A stretch of 64,000 bases of DNA from Paragorgia papillata (GCA_035771165.1 JAWNZC010000368.1:169501-233500), one strand, 5' to 3'. Counted from the stretch's first letter, positions 44,835 through 56,062 are shown. The notes: generated by a model not told the origin, from the sequence alone. Numbers and translations are program-made.

Positions 44835-45650
44835 TCAATCTTTTCTGAGCCCCAGACAGGGTTCGAACTTGCAACCTTCTAATGACCAGTTAGACGCTCT
44901 AATCATTGAGCTACTGAGGCTCACATGGTAGATGTTCGTCAAGCTCAATCTTTTCTGAGCCCCAGACAGGGTTCGAACTTGCAACCTTCTAATGACCAGT
45001 TAGACGCTCTAATCATTGAGCTACTGAGGCTCACATGGTAGATGTTCGTCAAGCTCAGTCATTTCTGAGCCCCAGACAGGAATCGAACTTGCAACCTTCT
45101 AATGACCAGTTAGACGCTCTAATCATTGAGCTACTGAGGCTCACATGGTAGATGTTCGTCAAGCTCAGTCATTTCTGAGCCCCAGACAGGAATCGAACTT
45201 GCAACCTTCTAATGACCAGTTAGACGCTCTAACCATTGAGCTACTGAGGCTCACATGGTAGATGTTCGTCAAGCTCAGTCATTTCTGAGCCCCAGACAGG
45301 AATCGAACTTGCAACCTTCTAATGACCAGTTAGACGCTCTAACCATTGAGCTACTGAGGCTCACATGGTAGATGTTCGTCAAGCTCAGTCATTTCTGAGC
45401 CCCAGACAGGGTTCGAACTTGCAACCTTCTAATGACCAGTTAGACGCTCTAACCATTGAGCTACTGAGGCTCACATGGTATAGATGTTCGTCAAGCTCAG
45501 TCATTTCTGAACCCCAGACGGGGTTCGAACTTGCAACCTTCTAATGACCAGTTAGACGCTCTAATCATTGAGCTACTGAGGCTCACATGGTAGATGTTCG
45601 TCAAGCTCAGTCATTTCTGAGCCCCAGACAGGAATCGAACTTGCGAGTTC
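44835..45650 (-). repeat. 110-bp tandem array of tRNA-like units
   Basis: About 7.3 units with a period of 110 (one 112). Each minus-strand unit contains a 76-nt tRNA-like fold. An example is 44847-44922: acceptor strands GAGCCTC and GGGGCTC pair with one wobble; the A box is TAGCTCAATGATTAGAGCG; the anticodon stem TCTAA/TTAGA closes loop CTGGTCA (anticodon GGT); the T arm holds GTTCGAACC. The T stem carries an A-C mismatch. GGT (Thr) is not a normal eukaryotic anticodon choice, so a tRNA-derived SINE amplified in tandem is more likely than real tRNA genes. Confidence 0.85.
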
Positions 45651-45654
45651 TTCA

Positions 45655-45990
45655 TCTGAGCTTCAGTAGCTCAATGGTAAGGTTGTAAATTCATGTAGTC
45701 CTATGCAAACCGCTGAGATTTTTGGCAAGGAAATACTGACGTTTTGAGCGATTCTTTCACCAGAGTAAAATTAACACTGAAGGGCTTCGCTCGTAACGTT
45801 AATATTTTATTAAAATCTTGCAAACGCTACGTCTTAGGAAGCACATCTGACTATGAATTTGCAACCTTAGCTCTCCGCGTGAGACTCAGTAACTCAATGG
45901 TTAGAGCGTCTAACTAACTGGTCATTAGAAGATTGCAGGTTCGAACACGGCTGAGGCTCAGAAACATTTTCTGAGTAATTGAGCTTGACG
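45655..45990. repeat. Degenerate tRNA-like copies, both orientations
   Basis: A plus-strand copy at about 45885-45962 reads ACTCAGTAACTCAATGGTTA, then GCAGGTTCGAACACGGC. A partial copy at 45655-45690 reads GCTTCAGTAGCTCAATGGTA. Confidence 0.7.
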
Positions 45991-46587
45991 AACGTCCACC
46001 AAATGTCTGTGACATCACACCAAGCTCACAAACGTACCACATGTATTACATGTATAACTATAGTTTACCTTGCGAAATGGTAATATTTCAAACTGTAAAA
46101 AAGTAAGAGTGCCCGCGTTGGCAGTGTTTTAAAGAGAGCAGAATGAAAAGGTGGTATCTGCCAACATTTTTAGTAACAAAAAAGTAAAGCTGACGTTTCT
46201 AACGCAACCCTTTACATTTCACTCTGATGAAGGGCTCCGCTTGAAACTTCACTGTTTTTCGTTGCTAAAAATCTTAGCAGTTTACCACCTATTCACTTTG
46301 CAATATTTCAAGCTGTTCAGTCTTTTGTATTCCTCGACGTGACTTCAGAATTTCAAAAATTTGACAACTGTGCTTTAATTATTATCTTTACTTTATTGAA
46401 ATCAAAGCACGGCTAACTCAGTATAGCTTGCATACCTTCGTCAGCGGGTTATTAGGAACTTTACGAAGTACGACGGCAACTTCAACGACATCGCCTAAAC
46501 AAAATAATTCTAGAGTTGCGAAACAAAGAGAATGTCTGAATAATTTTTCGCCCGTAGCGTAATCTCAACAGCGTCCTCGTTCTTCAA

Positions 46588-46918
46588 TTTACCTCGCGTT
46601 TATTACATGAGCTTTTTTGGTAGGGCTAGCCTATAGTAAGGCAGCTGGAATTTACCTCGCGTTTATTACATGAGCTTTTTTGGTAGGGCTAGCCTATAGT
46701 AAGGAAGCTGGAGTTTACCTCGCGTTTATTACATGAGCTTTTTTGGTAGGGCTAGCCTATAGTAAGGAAGCTGGAATTTACCTCGCGTTTATTACATGAG
46801 CTTTTTTGGTAGGGCTAGCCTATAGTAAGGCAGCTGGAATTTACCTCGCGTTTATTACATGAGCTTTTTTGGTAGGGCTAGCCTATAGTAAGGAAGCTGG
46901 AATTTACCTCGCGTTGGC
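46588..46918. repeat. 63-bp tandem repeat
   Basis: Five units of TTTACCTCGCGTTTATTACA followed by TGAGCTTTTTTGGTAGGGCT and AGCCTATAGTAAGGAAGCTGG (starts of ACCTCGCG at 46591, 46654, 46717 and so on). Copies are nearly identical. Confidence 0.95.
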
Positions 46919-47282
46919 TTGTTTACTGACTTGTGCAACTTTTTCACGAAGCCCGAAATCATGTTTTCGTAAACACGATTTGAATTTATAACAAACATGC
47001 ATGAACAAACACAACTTGTAAAATAAAAACTGTTGACCAAAAAATATTAGTAAAGGCAAACTTTACCGTGTATACTGAGCTTCGATTTGCCATCCCTCGA
47101 GTGCGTTTACATGGGAAATTTCCAGCCCTCCTAGGCGAGATCCCGGGTTGTCGATAGCGAGATCTCTCCTAGGAAGGCTGGTCCTCTTGTCATGTAAACG
47201 CAAACAAATTTTTACAAGGAATTACGCTGGAGACGGGATCTCGGCAAAGAGGACTAGCCCTAGTCCTCCATATAAACACCCC

Positions 47283-47653
47283 CTTACGGGTCGATTACAT
47301 GGACCGCGGTTAACCGGGATGAAAATGTCCATGTAATTGTTTTCATCTCGGCAAACTGGGCTGAAGAACTGAAATAGAACATCAAAACGTTGTTCGTGTG
47401 TTTCGTGATCATAGTGAAGACTTAATAAATTAATTAGTCTTCGTGAAGACGCTTTCGCGAGTTAGCTAAAACTATAACAATCTTTTTATTAACGATGGGC
47501 TTACAAAATAAATAATAGACTAATTGGTGTAAAACTGAAGTAAAACTAACGTAATTTACTTGATAATTGCGAATTTCGGCCTGAAATCATCCACGTTAAT
47601 TCAAAACTCATTCCGGTTTGCCGGGCTAGCCCGCTCCATATAATCGCCCCCTT
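47283..47653. mobile_element. Inverted-repeat element with GATTACATGGACCG termini
   Basis: Left CGGGTCGATTACATGGACCG is matched by the complement CCCGCTCCATATAATCGCCC. The arms include CCGGGATGAAAATG and CATTCCGGTTTGCCGGG. A similar fragment (GTGCGTTTACATGGGAAATT) lies at 47102. It resembles the Harbinger-like element at 16153 in using mirrored CCGG-rich ends. Confidence 0.6.
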
Positions 47654-47907
47654 ATTAGAGCATTTTCTCGTCTTCAGGACGACGTCAACGGCCAAAAAAT
47701 GAGACCTGCTGCTTAAGATTGACTTCAATACTGACACCACAACCATTTTAGCAGTACTGAGGCGTTATTAAAGTCATTAAACTAGCTTCAAATATCTAAT
47801 ATAATAGTGAGTCGTCATCGGACCTTTTTTAATACAAAAATTTATGTTGCTTTTTAACCGTTGTCGTCGTCCTACATCGTAAAGGCCCTACTAATAGAGG
47901 ATGTTAA

Positions 47908-48014
47908 CCTGTTGCTGCCTAGGTTTGTCTGAGGGAAGTAAAATCGTTTGGCATTCGACAGAGTAAAAGAATAAAGATTAACGATAGAGGTCGTTTTTGG
48001 CCGGCTCAGGCAGG
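47908..48014. mobile_element. TTAA-flanked mini-element, family C
   Basis: 107 bp between TTAA at 47904 and 48015, with ends CCTGTTGCTGCCTAGG and GGCTCAGGCAGG and core AAGTAAAATCGTTTGGCATT. Confidence 0.82.
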
Positions 48015-48019
48015 TTAAT

Positions 48020-48790
48020 AAGGAAACCGAGCCATTTTGCTAATCAGGCTAGTTTACCAGACCTACACATATGCATGTATGAATAATAAAGACTTATTAT
48101 TATTAACCAAGTGCAAGGAGTGTACGGGAAAGAGGTTTTCGTAGAGACCGAGCGACGAAGGAGCGAGCTTTGTGCGATAAAACCGAGGGCAAATACTTTC
48201 CCGTACAGAGCGAGCAAACCAGGTTAATAAGGAATTTATTATATGGCTATTGCTTGAATTGCTTCATTTTATTTTGTTTCGAGCGTTGTTTTCGTTTTCA
48301 GAGTATGCTGTTTACCTTACCTGTTAACTTTTTCCTCTTCTTCTTTACACCAGTTCGGCTTTTATTTGTCGTGTTTTTAGATAAACAACTTTAAAGAAAA
48401 CCAGCAGTAATGTTCCAACACATTTTATTGTTCAGAATGTTTGAATAAAGATACCCAGAAATTTTACCGTCAACCTTACAGGAGCGAGAAAAAAGCGTAT
48501 TGACCGGTATGTCAATATCGTAAAATCCCGACCGCTCAGGAACCAATCAGCATGCATCGTCGTTTTGCGTACGGACCGGAAATCAAACCCAGCCATATAA
48601 TCAAATACTTGATTGCATTCGAAGATTGTGCGAATAAAGTGATTATAACCATTAGATTATCCCATTTAAGTTCTTTTAATATATCTGCCGATCTACATAA
48701 CAACCTTGATTGGTTATTATACAAGCAGCGAAATTTTGGAACTTTTACAAACGAGTAGAGAGTCCTTTGTTCAAATTCCCCCAAACAGTG
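48020..48790. other. Stretch without a recognised gene
   Basis: AT-rich; open frames on either strand up to 113 codons show no family signature or splice context. Confidence 0.45.
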
Positions 48791-48795
48791 TCGCA

Positions 48796-48796
<1 letters not shown>

Positions 48797-48826
<30 letters not shown>

Positions 48827-48905
48827 TGGACACAGACAGACAGACACAGACAGACAGACAGACAGATAGATAGACACAGACAGATAGACATAGACACAGA
48901 CAGAC

Positions 48906-48940
<35 letters not shown>
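48797..48940. repeat. (GACA)n microsatellite with interruptions
   Basis: GACA units mixed with GATA and CACA variants, about 145 bp. The preceding text ends a dispersed repeat. Confidence 0.95.
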
Positions 48941-49042
48941 ACATCAAAACTGAAGAGCCGACGTACAGCGGATTTTGACGGATGGTATTTTACAAACTCG
49001 TCCCCAGGCTTTCTAGGGTTGCGACCCTGCTCCCTCATTAAC

Positions 49043-49372
49043 ACCCTTAAGGCCAGACTGCAAAGTTGTTTTTTTGCGCGGGGAACAGTAAATTTCTTTA
49101 AAAATTTTGCGCGGCGCGGAAAATGTTTTAGGATTCTTGGTTGTTAAAGAAGAGATTTTATAACTACTACATTTTGTTAGATTCATGAACATATTTCACA
49201 AAGTTTTTTACTTCTTGTCAGAAATGCGTGGGTAACGGGTTGATATAAGAAAAATTCTGCGTGGATTCTTAGACAAATCTTGAAAATGCGCGGACAGAAA
49301 TCCGGACGAAAAATTCTGCGCGGGGAACGCGTTCCCCGCGCAGACCAAACTTTACAGTCTGGCCTTAAGGGT
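49043..49372. mobile_element. Inverted-repeat element with CCCTTAAGGCCAGACTG ends
   Basis: Ends CCCTTAAGGCCAGACTGCAA and the complement TTACAGTCTGGCCTTAAGGG. The palindromic TTAA inside each end could be the target duplication. Subterminal GCGCGGGGAAC blocks recur on both sides. Confidence 0.78.
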
Positions 49373-49593
49373 CGCAAGGAGGTCACATTTGTTCACTGAT
49401 TAGAAGCGAATTAATCTTTAATTATATTGTCAAGTAAAGTACCTGAAGGAAGACTAGAACGTTCTTAGTGCTATGAGTAAAGTTTTATTAGAAGTAATGG
49501 TGAAAGGAGCGAATCGTTTGTAAACAACCAAATATACGAGGAATGGACAGGACATTGATGTGTATTAAATGTTGTAACTTGTAAGTACATTGG

Positions 49594-49623
49594 ACTTTGT
49601 TTGTTTGTTTGTTTGTTTGTTTC
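49594..49623. repeat. (GTTT)n microsatellite and dispersed repeat
   Basis: About seven GTTT units. The following 180 bp (to about 49800) is an inverted, diverged copy of 35060-35160. Confidence 0.85.
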
Positions 49624-49834
49624 GGTTGACATTTGGATGACAAATTAATAAAAATCTGACCACAAGCTTCTTCGTGAAGAAGAAATGCTTGATTGCGCTC
49701 ATTATCCTAATTTCATGCAAACATTTTTGCATAATTTTGATACAAGTGCAATGAAGTATTTTATTCATGCGTACTGTACATGTGTAATTCACGTGAGCTA
49801 GCCTGGTTAGCAGGACAGCTCGTTTTCTTTTTAA

Positions 49835-49939
49835 TCCTTTCGCTCCCATCAGTGCTATTTTGCACTTTTTATTTTTTATTCTGTCTAATGTCAGACAATT
49901 TTACTCGTCATTAGGGAAGTCCTCCTGGCATGGTGGGAG
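49835..49939. mobile_element. TTAA-flanked mini-element, family C
   Basis: TTAA at 49831 and 49940. Ends TCCTTTCGCTCCCATCAG and the complement CATGGTGGGAG; core TTATTCTGTCTAATGTCAGA. Confidence 0.78.
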
Positions 49940-50044
49940 TTAAAGGCTTGAATATCTCTAATACATGTAACTCATTGGTGCAGGTATATGCAGTCTCTGA
50001 GTGCCCTCTTGTGTCATGTATGTTATTAATAAGTAATTGCATGA

Positions 50045-52085
50045 CTACTACCTAGGATGTCAGAAGGTTCTCCCTTTGATGAGTAAAATCATCTGGTGTA
50101 TGTTAGACAGAGTAAAACTATAAAGGGGTTGTTTTGAGCTGGCTTAATTAGGTACAGTAGGAATGGGTTCATCACTTATTAACCTATTGCTGCCTAGGAC
50201 ATCTGAAGGTTCTCCCTTTGATGAGTAAAATCATCTGGTGTATGTTAGACTGAGTAAAACTATAAAGGGGTTGTTTTGAGCTGGCTTAATTAGGTACAGT
50301 AGGAATGGGTTCATCACTTATTAACCTATTGCTGCCTAGGACATCTGAAGGTTCTCCCTTTGATGAGTAAAGTCATCTGGTGTATGTTAGACAGAGTGAA
50401 ACTATAAAGGGGTTGTTTTGAGCTGGCTTAATTAGGTACATGCAGTAGGAATGGGTTCATCACTTATTAACCTATTGCTGCCTAGGTCTCTCTTTGATGA
50501 GTAAAATCATCTAGTGTTAGACAGAGTAAAACTATAATAGGGTTGTGTTTTGTTTGCTCAGGTAGGAATGCATTATTACAGTACTTTTATTTGCTAACTC
50601 CTTACCAGGCCTCGGACTTATACTTTTTGCATCCAAAGACAAAAATGTCCTCCGATAATGAGTTTCCATGAGTCTATCCAAGGACATTTTTCTCTCGGCT
50701 AGGACAAAACTGTTATCCTATACAGTCAGGAAATGACTAAATCCATGATAAAGAGTGACTAACATTCACATGATATTATGTCATTTATGTGCTATAGTAT
50801 TAGTTAGTAATGACTGGTATATAGATATAGGACTGTCTTCTTCGCTTGGACATGCAGATTGCTTCACTCCGACACTGAACAATGTCCTCTGCATATTTTA
50901 ATGTCAATGCACAATCATGGCCGCCAGTGTTTGAACACGTGGTTAGCACAGTTGTGCCTGCATTTCCAGGCTGATCCCGCAATGGCCGCCAAAACATTTA
51001 CACGCTGATAATTCAATCATTGGCTGGGATATTCTATTGCCGAACATTTTCTTACGATCATACGTTCGATTGATCGGGAAAATTTAAAAACTCAAAACTC
51101 CATCGGCGGACAAAAGTGTCCTACATATTATGGGGAATCCCTATCGGCGGCCAAATGACGATTATTGGAGGACATGTCCTCGATGAAATTCAAAGACTTG
51201 CTCATTACTGCCTAGGATGTCTGAAGGTTCTCCCTTTGATGAGTAAAATCATCTGGTGTTGGACAGAGTAAAACAATAAAGGGGTTGTCTTGGGCTGGCT
51301 CAAGTAGGAATGGGTTAATCACTTGTTAAGCCATTGCTGCCTAAGATGTCTAAAGGTTCTCTCTTTGATGAGTAAAATCATATCTAGCGTTAGACAGAGT
51401 AAAACTATAACAGGGTTGTTTTTTGCCTGCTCAGGTAGGAATGGGTTATTACAGTATGTTTACTTGCTAACTCATTACTGCCTAGGATGTCTGAAGGTTC
51501 TCCCTTTGATGAGTAAAATCATCTGGTGTTGGACAGAGTAAAACTATAAAGGGGTTGTTTTGAGCTGGCTCAAGTAGGAATGGGTTAATCACTTGTTAAG
51601 CCATTGCTGCCTAGGATGTCTGAAGGTTCTCTCTTTGATGAGTAAAATCATCTGGTGTTAGACAGAGTAAAACAATAAAGGGGTTGTCTTGGGCTGGCTC
51701 AAGTAGGAATGGGTTAATCACTTGTTAAGCCATTGCTGCCTAAGATGTCTGAAGGTTCTCTCTTTGATGAGTAAAATCATATCTTGCGTTAGACAGAGTA
51801 AAACTATAACAGGGTTGTTTTTGGGCCTGCTCAGGTAGGAATGGGTTATTACAGTATTTTTACTTGCTAACTCATTACTGCCTAGGATGTCTGAAGGTTC
51901 TCCCTTTAATGAGTAAAATCATCTGGTGTATGTTAGACAGAGTAAAACTATAAAGGGGTTGTTTTGAGCTGGCTTAGGTACAGAGGAATGGGTTAATCAC
52001 TTGTTAAGCCATTGCTGCCTAGGATGTCTGAAGGTTCTCTCTTTGATGGGTAAAATCATCTGGTGTTAGACAGAGTAAAACTATA
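50045..52085. repeat. Tandem array of family C-like units (120-145 bp)
   Basis: About eleven units, each with ATTGCTGCCTAGGATGTCTG, then CTTTGATGAGTAAAATCATC, then TAGACAGAGTAAAACTATAA, then GTAGGAATGGGTTAATCACT. Consecutive units are joined by TTAATCACTTGTTAA-like spacers, so each still looks like a TTAA-bordered mini-element. An unrelated segment (about 50590-51205) interrupts the array. Confidence 0.9.
50590..51205. mobile_element. Insertion in the family C array
   Basis: The flanking array text is interrupted by about 0.6 kb whose ends share inverted AATGTCCTCCGATAATGA and TCGTCATTTGG-GTCCTCC-like text (ATGACGATTATTGGAGGACA). No coding capacity and no clean target duplication seen. Confidence 0.5.
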
Positions 52086-52104
52086 AAGGGTGCCTTATGA
52101 AAAA

Positions 52105-52225
52105 AGTCTATAGGTGCATATACTGTAGGCAACCTATAGAGAATGTTCCAATTACCTATAGAAGCTCTTGGTGCCTATAGAGATCTATAGGTCAGTTGCC
52201 TATACCTATGCTCAGGTACTGTATA
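52105..52225. repeat. Cluster of CCTATAG / CTATAGG heptamers
   Basis: At least six occurrences of CTATAG, in both orientations, in 110 bp (GTCTATAGGTGCATA, CAACCTATAGAGAA, TACCTATAGAAGC, GCCTATAGAGATCTATAGG). This is not a simple tandem repeat. Function unknown. Confidence 0.6.
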
Positions 52226-52700
52226 GGAATTGGTTAATCACTTTATTACTTTGGCTACCTGTGGTAGCCGAGTCTAGGTTTCGGCTCTGTTATTTTTTGT
52301 GTCGACAAATTGCAATTATTGCATCATCCTGATATGCTTTGCAAAACCACGTGGTGTCCTCATCTTCATGCGCCGCCATCTTCTCTGGTCGCTATTGCTC
52401 GAGTGTTCGATGACCTGGTTTGAAGCTTTTAGAAGATCACAAGTGACTTACTGAACACTGTTATTGATCAGTCATGTGGCTTACAACTGCGTTAATGTTA
52501 AATATGCTCACTACGCTTACAACTGCAGAGGCAGACATTAATGGCGGTAAATCTACACTTAAAGATGCTGTGCTATTTATATTTCAGCTTAATATAATTT
52601 CATTAGTGTTTTCAGTGTGTGCGTAGTTTTAATAGTTCCTTGGTACGTACGTTGGCTTGTTGTCGATCGTCTAGGTAATATACTGCTTACTGAGTAGCAC

Positions 52701-52879
52701 TGTTACTCAAGGCCACAGAATAACTGGGTGAAAGTATTTATTGAACTTGCTTGTATTAGGATCTTACAATTATGAATCAAGGAGTTAATGTAAATTAGTA
52801 TCAGGTTAAGGTGGTCCCATATAAGGTATGTCATGTGATAAAGAATAACAATAACCAAGTGACTATTTACAATATAACA
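52701..52879 (-). repeat. 3' LTR of the gypsy-type element
   Basis: Plus-strand ends TGTTACTCAAGG and CAATATAACA (TG...CA). 179 bp, two differences from the 5' LTR. Confidence 0.93.
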
Positions 52880-52930
52880 TTCCTATAATGCCAATAAAAG
52901 TTGGACGTTATTAGATTAGAATTATATGTT

Positions 52931-55900
52931 TTAAACGGTATACTGCGGGACATCATCCCAGTTAACAAAGTCAGGCAGTTGCCTTTGGATGCGTCTGCGA
53001 GCGGGATAGCGTCTTTCAAGTTCTGGTGGCTGAATATTTTCAGGGAGTGCATCATTTTCTCTTTCCTCTTGTAAGGCTGGTTCATCCGCTTGTTCCATGT
53101 CATCGTAACGCAATGGAGGTTGTTGCTCGCCTTGTTCCGGTTCTATATCTTCATTCTCACGAAGGTCTGGAATGTCGTCTGGTTCATCTTCAGTGTTTCT
53201 TACGGGAATGGTGACCACTGGCCAGCTTGTCAGTGTTCCATTGTCGACTCGTGATGGCAAGCTAGGGTGGCTGTCGTTATTTCGTCGTCTTCGTTTCAGT
53301 GTCGGTGATTCAAACCCCCAATCGTCTTGCGGTAGTATAGCTGTGCTGTCATCATCAGGCGGCTTACTTCCCCGAATTCGATCGTGATGGACTATTTGTA
53401 GCTCTCCGGTGGTTGGATTTTTTATCTCGAAGTTTACCCCGTTCGCCATCCTTTTGTTAATTATCCAAGGTCCAAGCCAGCGAGTAGACAGTGATTTCGA
53501 CTGTCCCCTCTTTGTCCACTTCCGTTTGATCCATACTTTCTGACCAGGTATGAGTTCGGAAACGTGCAGATGCTTGTCGTGTTGAATCTTCATTTGTTTT
53601 CTGGTAATGGACAACTGGTTCGCCACCTTTTGGAAGACATCGGTCAATCTCTGGCGTACTTCTTCTCCATATATTTTGGCTCTGACTGGCTCATCGTTCT
53701 CGCTGTGGTTGTTCCATATCACGTCGTGAGGTAAAAGTGGATCCCTACCATGGACAACGCTAAACGGGGACCATTTGGTGGATTCATTTTCAGCGACATG
53801 AAGACCAAGCAAGACCTCAGGTAGTAATTCGCTCCAAGATTTCTGTGGTAGGCCGCGGTCAGTAAGAAGGGCTGTCAGAACCTGCTTGATTGACCGAATG
53901 GAGCGTTCAGCAAACCCGTTACCGGCTGGATGATAACTTGATGAGCGTTTCTTTGCAATTCCAAACTTGTCGCACAGAACTTTCATGAGTGTACCATCCA
54001 CGTTCTTGCCTTGGTCTGACAACAAAGTCGTTGGACAACCGTGCCTTGTGATCCAACCTTTCCAAAATGCCTTCACCACCGTATCAGCTGTCTGGTCTTT
54101 CATGGGCACAGCTTCTACGTACTTCGAAAACATATCACCAATAAGAAGAAAGTAGCGGTAACCATCATCGGTCTTGGGTAAGGTGGCGATATCGATAGCA
54201 ACAGCACGCATGGGTAGGTGTTCATCTGGGGCAATCGGTAGGAGAGGTGCTCTTGGTGCTTTAGCGGGTGGCTTGACTTGTTGACATGTCTCACATTTGG
54301 ATGTGAAGTTTTTCACATAGTTGTACATACCGTACCAGTAAAAACGATTCTTTACCAAGGAATAGGTCTTATCTACGCCGACATGGCTTACAGAATGAAG
54401 CTGTGATACGACAAATTTTCGTAGACATGCTGGAAGAGGCCTTCCAGCCTTCGTCAGTACTCCGTCGTCGACTCGTAGTTGTCTGCTCACTCGTTTATAC
54501 CGTCCTTGAGTAACAGTTTTGCTGTCATTAATCAAACGCCAGCAAGGCCCGAGCACTGGGTCTTTCTTTTGCTCTTCTGCCAGAGTCGTGTGAAAGTTGT
54601 TGTCGGTGGTGACCAGCACATGTTCTTCAAATGGGTCATTGTCATTTTCTAATTCTGCGCAGTCACTCATTTCCTGATGTTTCGGGTTTCTACTCAGGCA
54701 GTCGGCGTTGTCGTTTCGTGTTCCAGGCTTGTACATTATGGAATATTCGAACTGCTCTAGCTCCACCGTCCAGCGTGCAAATTTTCCCCGGGGGTCCTTC
54801 TGTTTGCGGAGCCAAACTAAAGGGTTGTGGTCGGTATAGAATGTGAATGGGTTGGCTCGCAGGTAAACTTCCCACTTTCTCGTTGCTTGAATCAACGCAA
54901 AACATTCTTTTTCGGTTGTTGACCACTTCCTCTGACTAGGCGACAGGGCTTTCGAGAAGTATGCGACTACGTGAGTGACCCCATGGTCGGTAGCTTGAGA
55001 GAGGACACCTCCCACTGCAGAGTGGCTCGCATCGCACTCGATGATAAAAGGATGGTTCCAGCGTGGAAACGCGAGGACTGGCTGAGATTGCAGGTATTGC
55101 TTGAGGAGATCAAATGCACTTTGACAATTCGACGACCACTGGAACGATACGTGACTGCCAGTCAGGGCAGTCAAGGGTCTGGCTATGGCGGAAAAATTGG
55201 GAACAAATTGGCGGTAGAATCCAGCCATTCCAAGAAAGCGTTTAACTTCGCGTTGTGTGGTAGGCTCCGGAAAATCTCTTATTGCTTCAAGATGTTCGGC
55301 TTGAGGTCGAATTCCTTCTGCAGACAAACGGTAACCCAGAAAGTCAACTTCGTCCATAGCAAAGTGGCACTTACTGAGCTTGAGGGTTAGTCCGGCAGCA
55401 GTGAGGCGGTGCAGGAGCTCGTCAAAGGTGGAGCTAAACAGAACAATGTCGTCGATATAGGCCAAGATCTGCTCCATTGATAAACCCGAAAGTACCACGT
55501 CGATAAGCCTTTGAAAAGTTGCTGGTGAATTACATAGTCCAAACGGCATGACATTGAATTCAAACTTTCCTCGAGGAATGCTGAACGCCGTTTTCTCTTT
55601 GTCTTCTTCTTTTACGGGTACGGCCCAGTAACCGGAAGCACAATCCAGGGTTGTCCAATACTTTGCACCAGCCATACGATCTAAGACGTCTTGGATGTTT
55701 GGAAGTGGGTAGGCGTCTTTCTTGGTCACGTCATTCAAGCGGCGATAGTCAAGGACAAAGCGTGTTGAACCATCTTTCTTCTTTACCAATATGATAGGGC
55801 TCGACCAAGGGGACTGGGAAGGACGTATGACGTCATTGCTGGCCATCTCTGCGACCTGGTCATTAATTTCTTCCTCCCAACCGTGGGGGATGCGGCGGTA

Positions 55901-56062
55901 TCTTTGATTGATCGGGGAGGCGGTACCGGTGTTGATCGGGTGTTTAACTAGGTGGGTGCGGCCCGGTTTCTTTGGATTCGCAGCGAACACGTCAGGGAAG
56001 TCCGACAGTGTTGTCCAAACACAATCGCGTTGCGCCTGTGTGAGCGTGTCACCCATCATCAC
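52931..56062 (-). CDS. Pol: reverse transcriptase, RNase H, integrase
   Basis: 1043 codons. RT spans about residues 55-255, with FVLDYRRLN, MPFGLCNSPATFQRL and the catalytic YIDD at 202-205. RNase H spans about 335-460, with IIECDASHSAVGG and TDHNPLVW. The integrase zinc finger is HSVSH (556-560) with CETC (590-593). The catalytic D624, D683 and E719 keep the D-35-E spacing, and a GPY/F-like segment (RWLGPWIINKR) follows. All active-site residues visible by eye are intact. The first Met is probably not the true start: the coding sequence continues upstream in another frame across an A-run at about 56067-56075. The C-terminal 190 residues are acidic and unrecognised. Confidence 0.95.
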   Translation of the reverse strand: MMMGDTLTQAQRDCVWTTLSDFPDVFAANPKKPGRTHLVKHPINTGTASPINQRYRRIPHGWEEEINDQVAEMASNDVIRPSQSPWSSPIILVKKKDGSTRFVLDYRRLNDVTKKDAYPLPNIQDVLDRMAGAKYWTTLDCASGYWAVPVKEEDKEKTAFSIPRGKFEFNVMPFGLCNSPATFQRLIDVVLSGLSMEQILAYIDDIVLFSSTFDELLHRLTAAGLTLKLSKCHFAMDEVDFLGYRLSAEGIRPQAEHLEAIRDFPEPTTQREVKRFLGMAGFYRQFVPNFSAIARPLTALTGSHVSFQWSSNCQSAFDLLKQYLQSQPVLAFPRWNHPFIIECDASHSAVGGVLSQATDHGVTHVVAYFSKALSPSQRKWSTTEKECFALIQATRKWEVYLRANPFTFYTDHNPLVWLRKQKDPRGKFARWTVELEQFEYSIMYKPGTRNDNADCLSRNPKHQEMSDCAELENDNDPFEEHVLVTTDNNFHTTLAEEQKKDPVLGPCWRLINDSKTVTQGRYKRVSRQLRVDDGVLTKAGRPLPACLRKFVVSQLHSVSHVGVDKTYSLVKNRFYWYGMYNYVKNFTSKCETCQQVKPPAKAPRAPLLPIAPDEHLPMRAVAIDIATLPKTDDGYRYFLLIGDMFSKYVEAVPMKDQTADTVVKAFWKGWITRHGCPTTLLSDQGKNVDGTLMKVLCDKFGIAKKRSSSYHPAGNGFAERSIRSIKQVLTALLTDRGLPQKSWSELLPEVLLGLHVAENESTKWSPFSVVHGRDPLLPHDVIWNNHSENDEPVRAKIYGEEVRQRLTDVFQKVANQLSITRKQMKIQHDKHLHVSELIPGQKVWIKRKWTKRGQSKSLSTRWLGPWIINKRMANGVNFEIKNPTTGELQIVHHDRIRGSKPPDDDSTAILPQDDWGFESPTLKRRRRNNDSHPSLPSRVDNGTLTSWPVVTIPVRNTEDEPDDIPDLRENEDIEPEQGEQQPPLRYDDMEQADEPALQEERENDALPENIQPPELERRYPARRRIQRQLPDFVNWDDVPQYTV

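Larger units (their letters stand above)
46455..47888. mobile_element. TA-flanked MITE, family A copy 3, split by repeats
   Basis: The left end (AACTTTACGAAGTACGACGG ... GCGTCCTCGTTCTTC, to about 46585) and the right end (about 47690-47888, GACTTCAATACTGACACCAC ... GTCGTCGTCCTACATCGTAA) are the two halves of family A in minus orientation. Between them lie a 63-bp tandem repeat and Harbinger-like material. Confidence 0.72.

Noticed and set aside
44835..45650. Cluster of functional tRNA-Thr genes
   Set aside because: Anticodon GGT, a shared T-stem mismatch and the 110-bp SINE-like unit argue against real tRNA genes.
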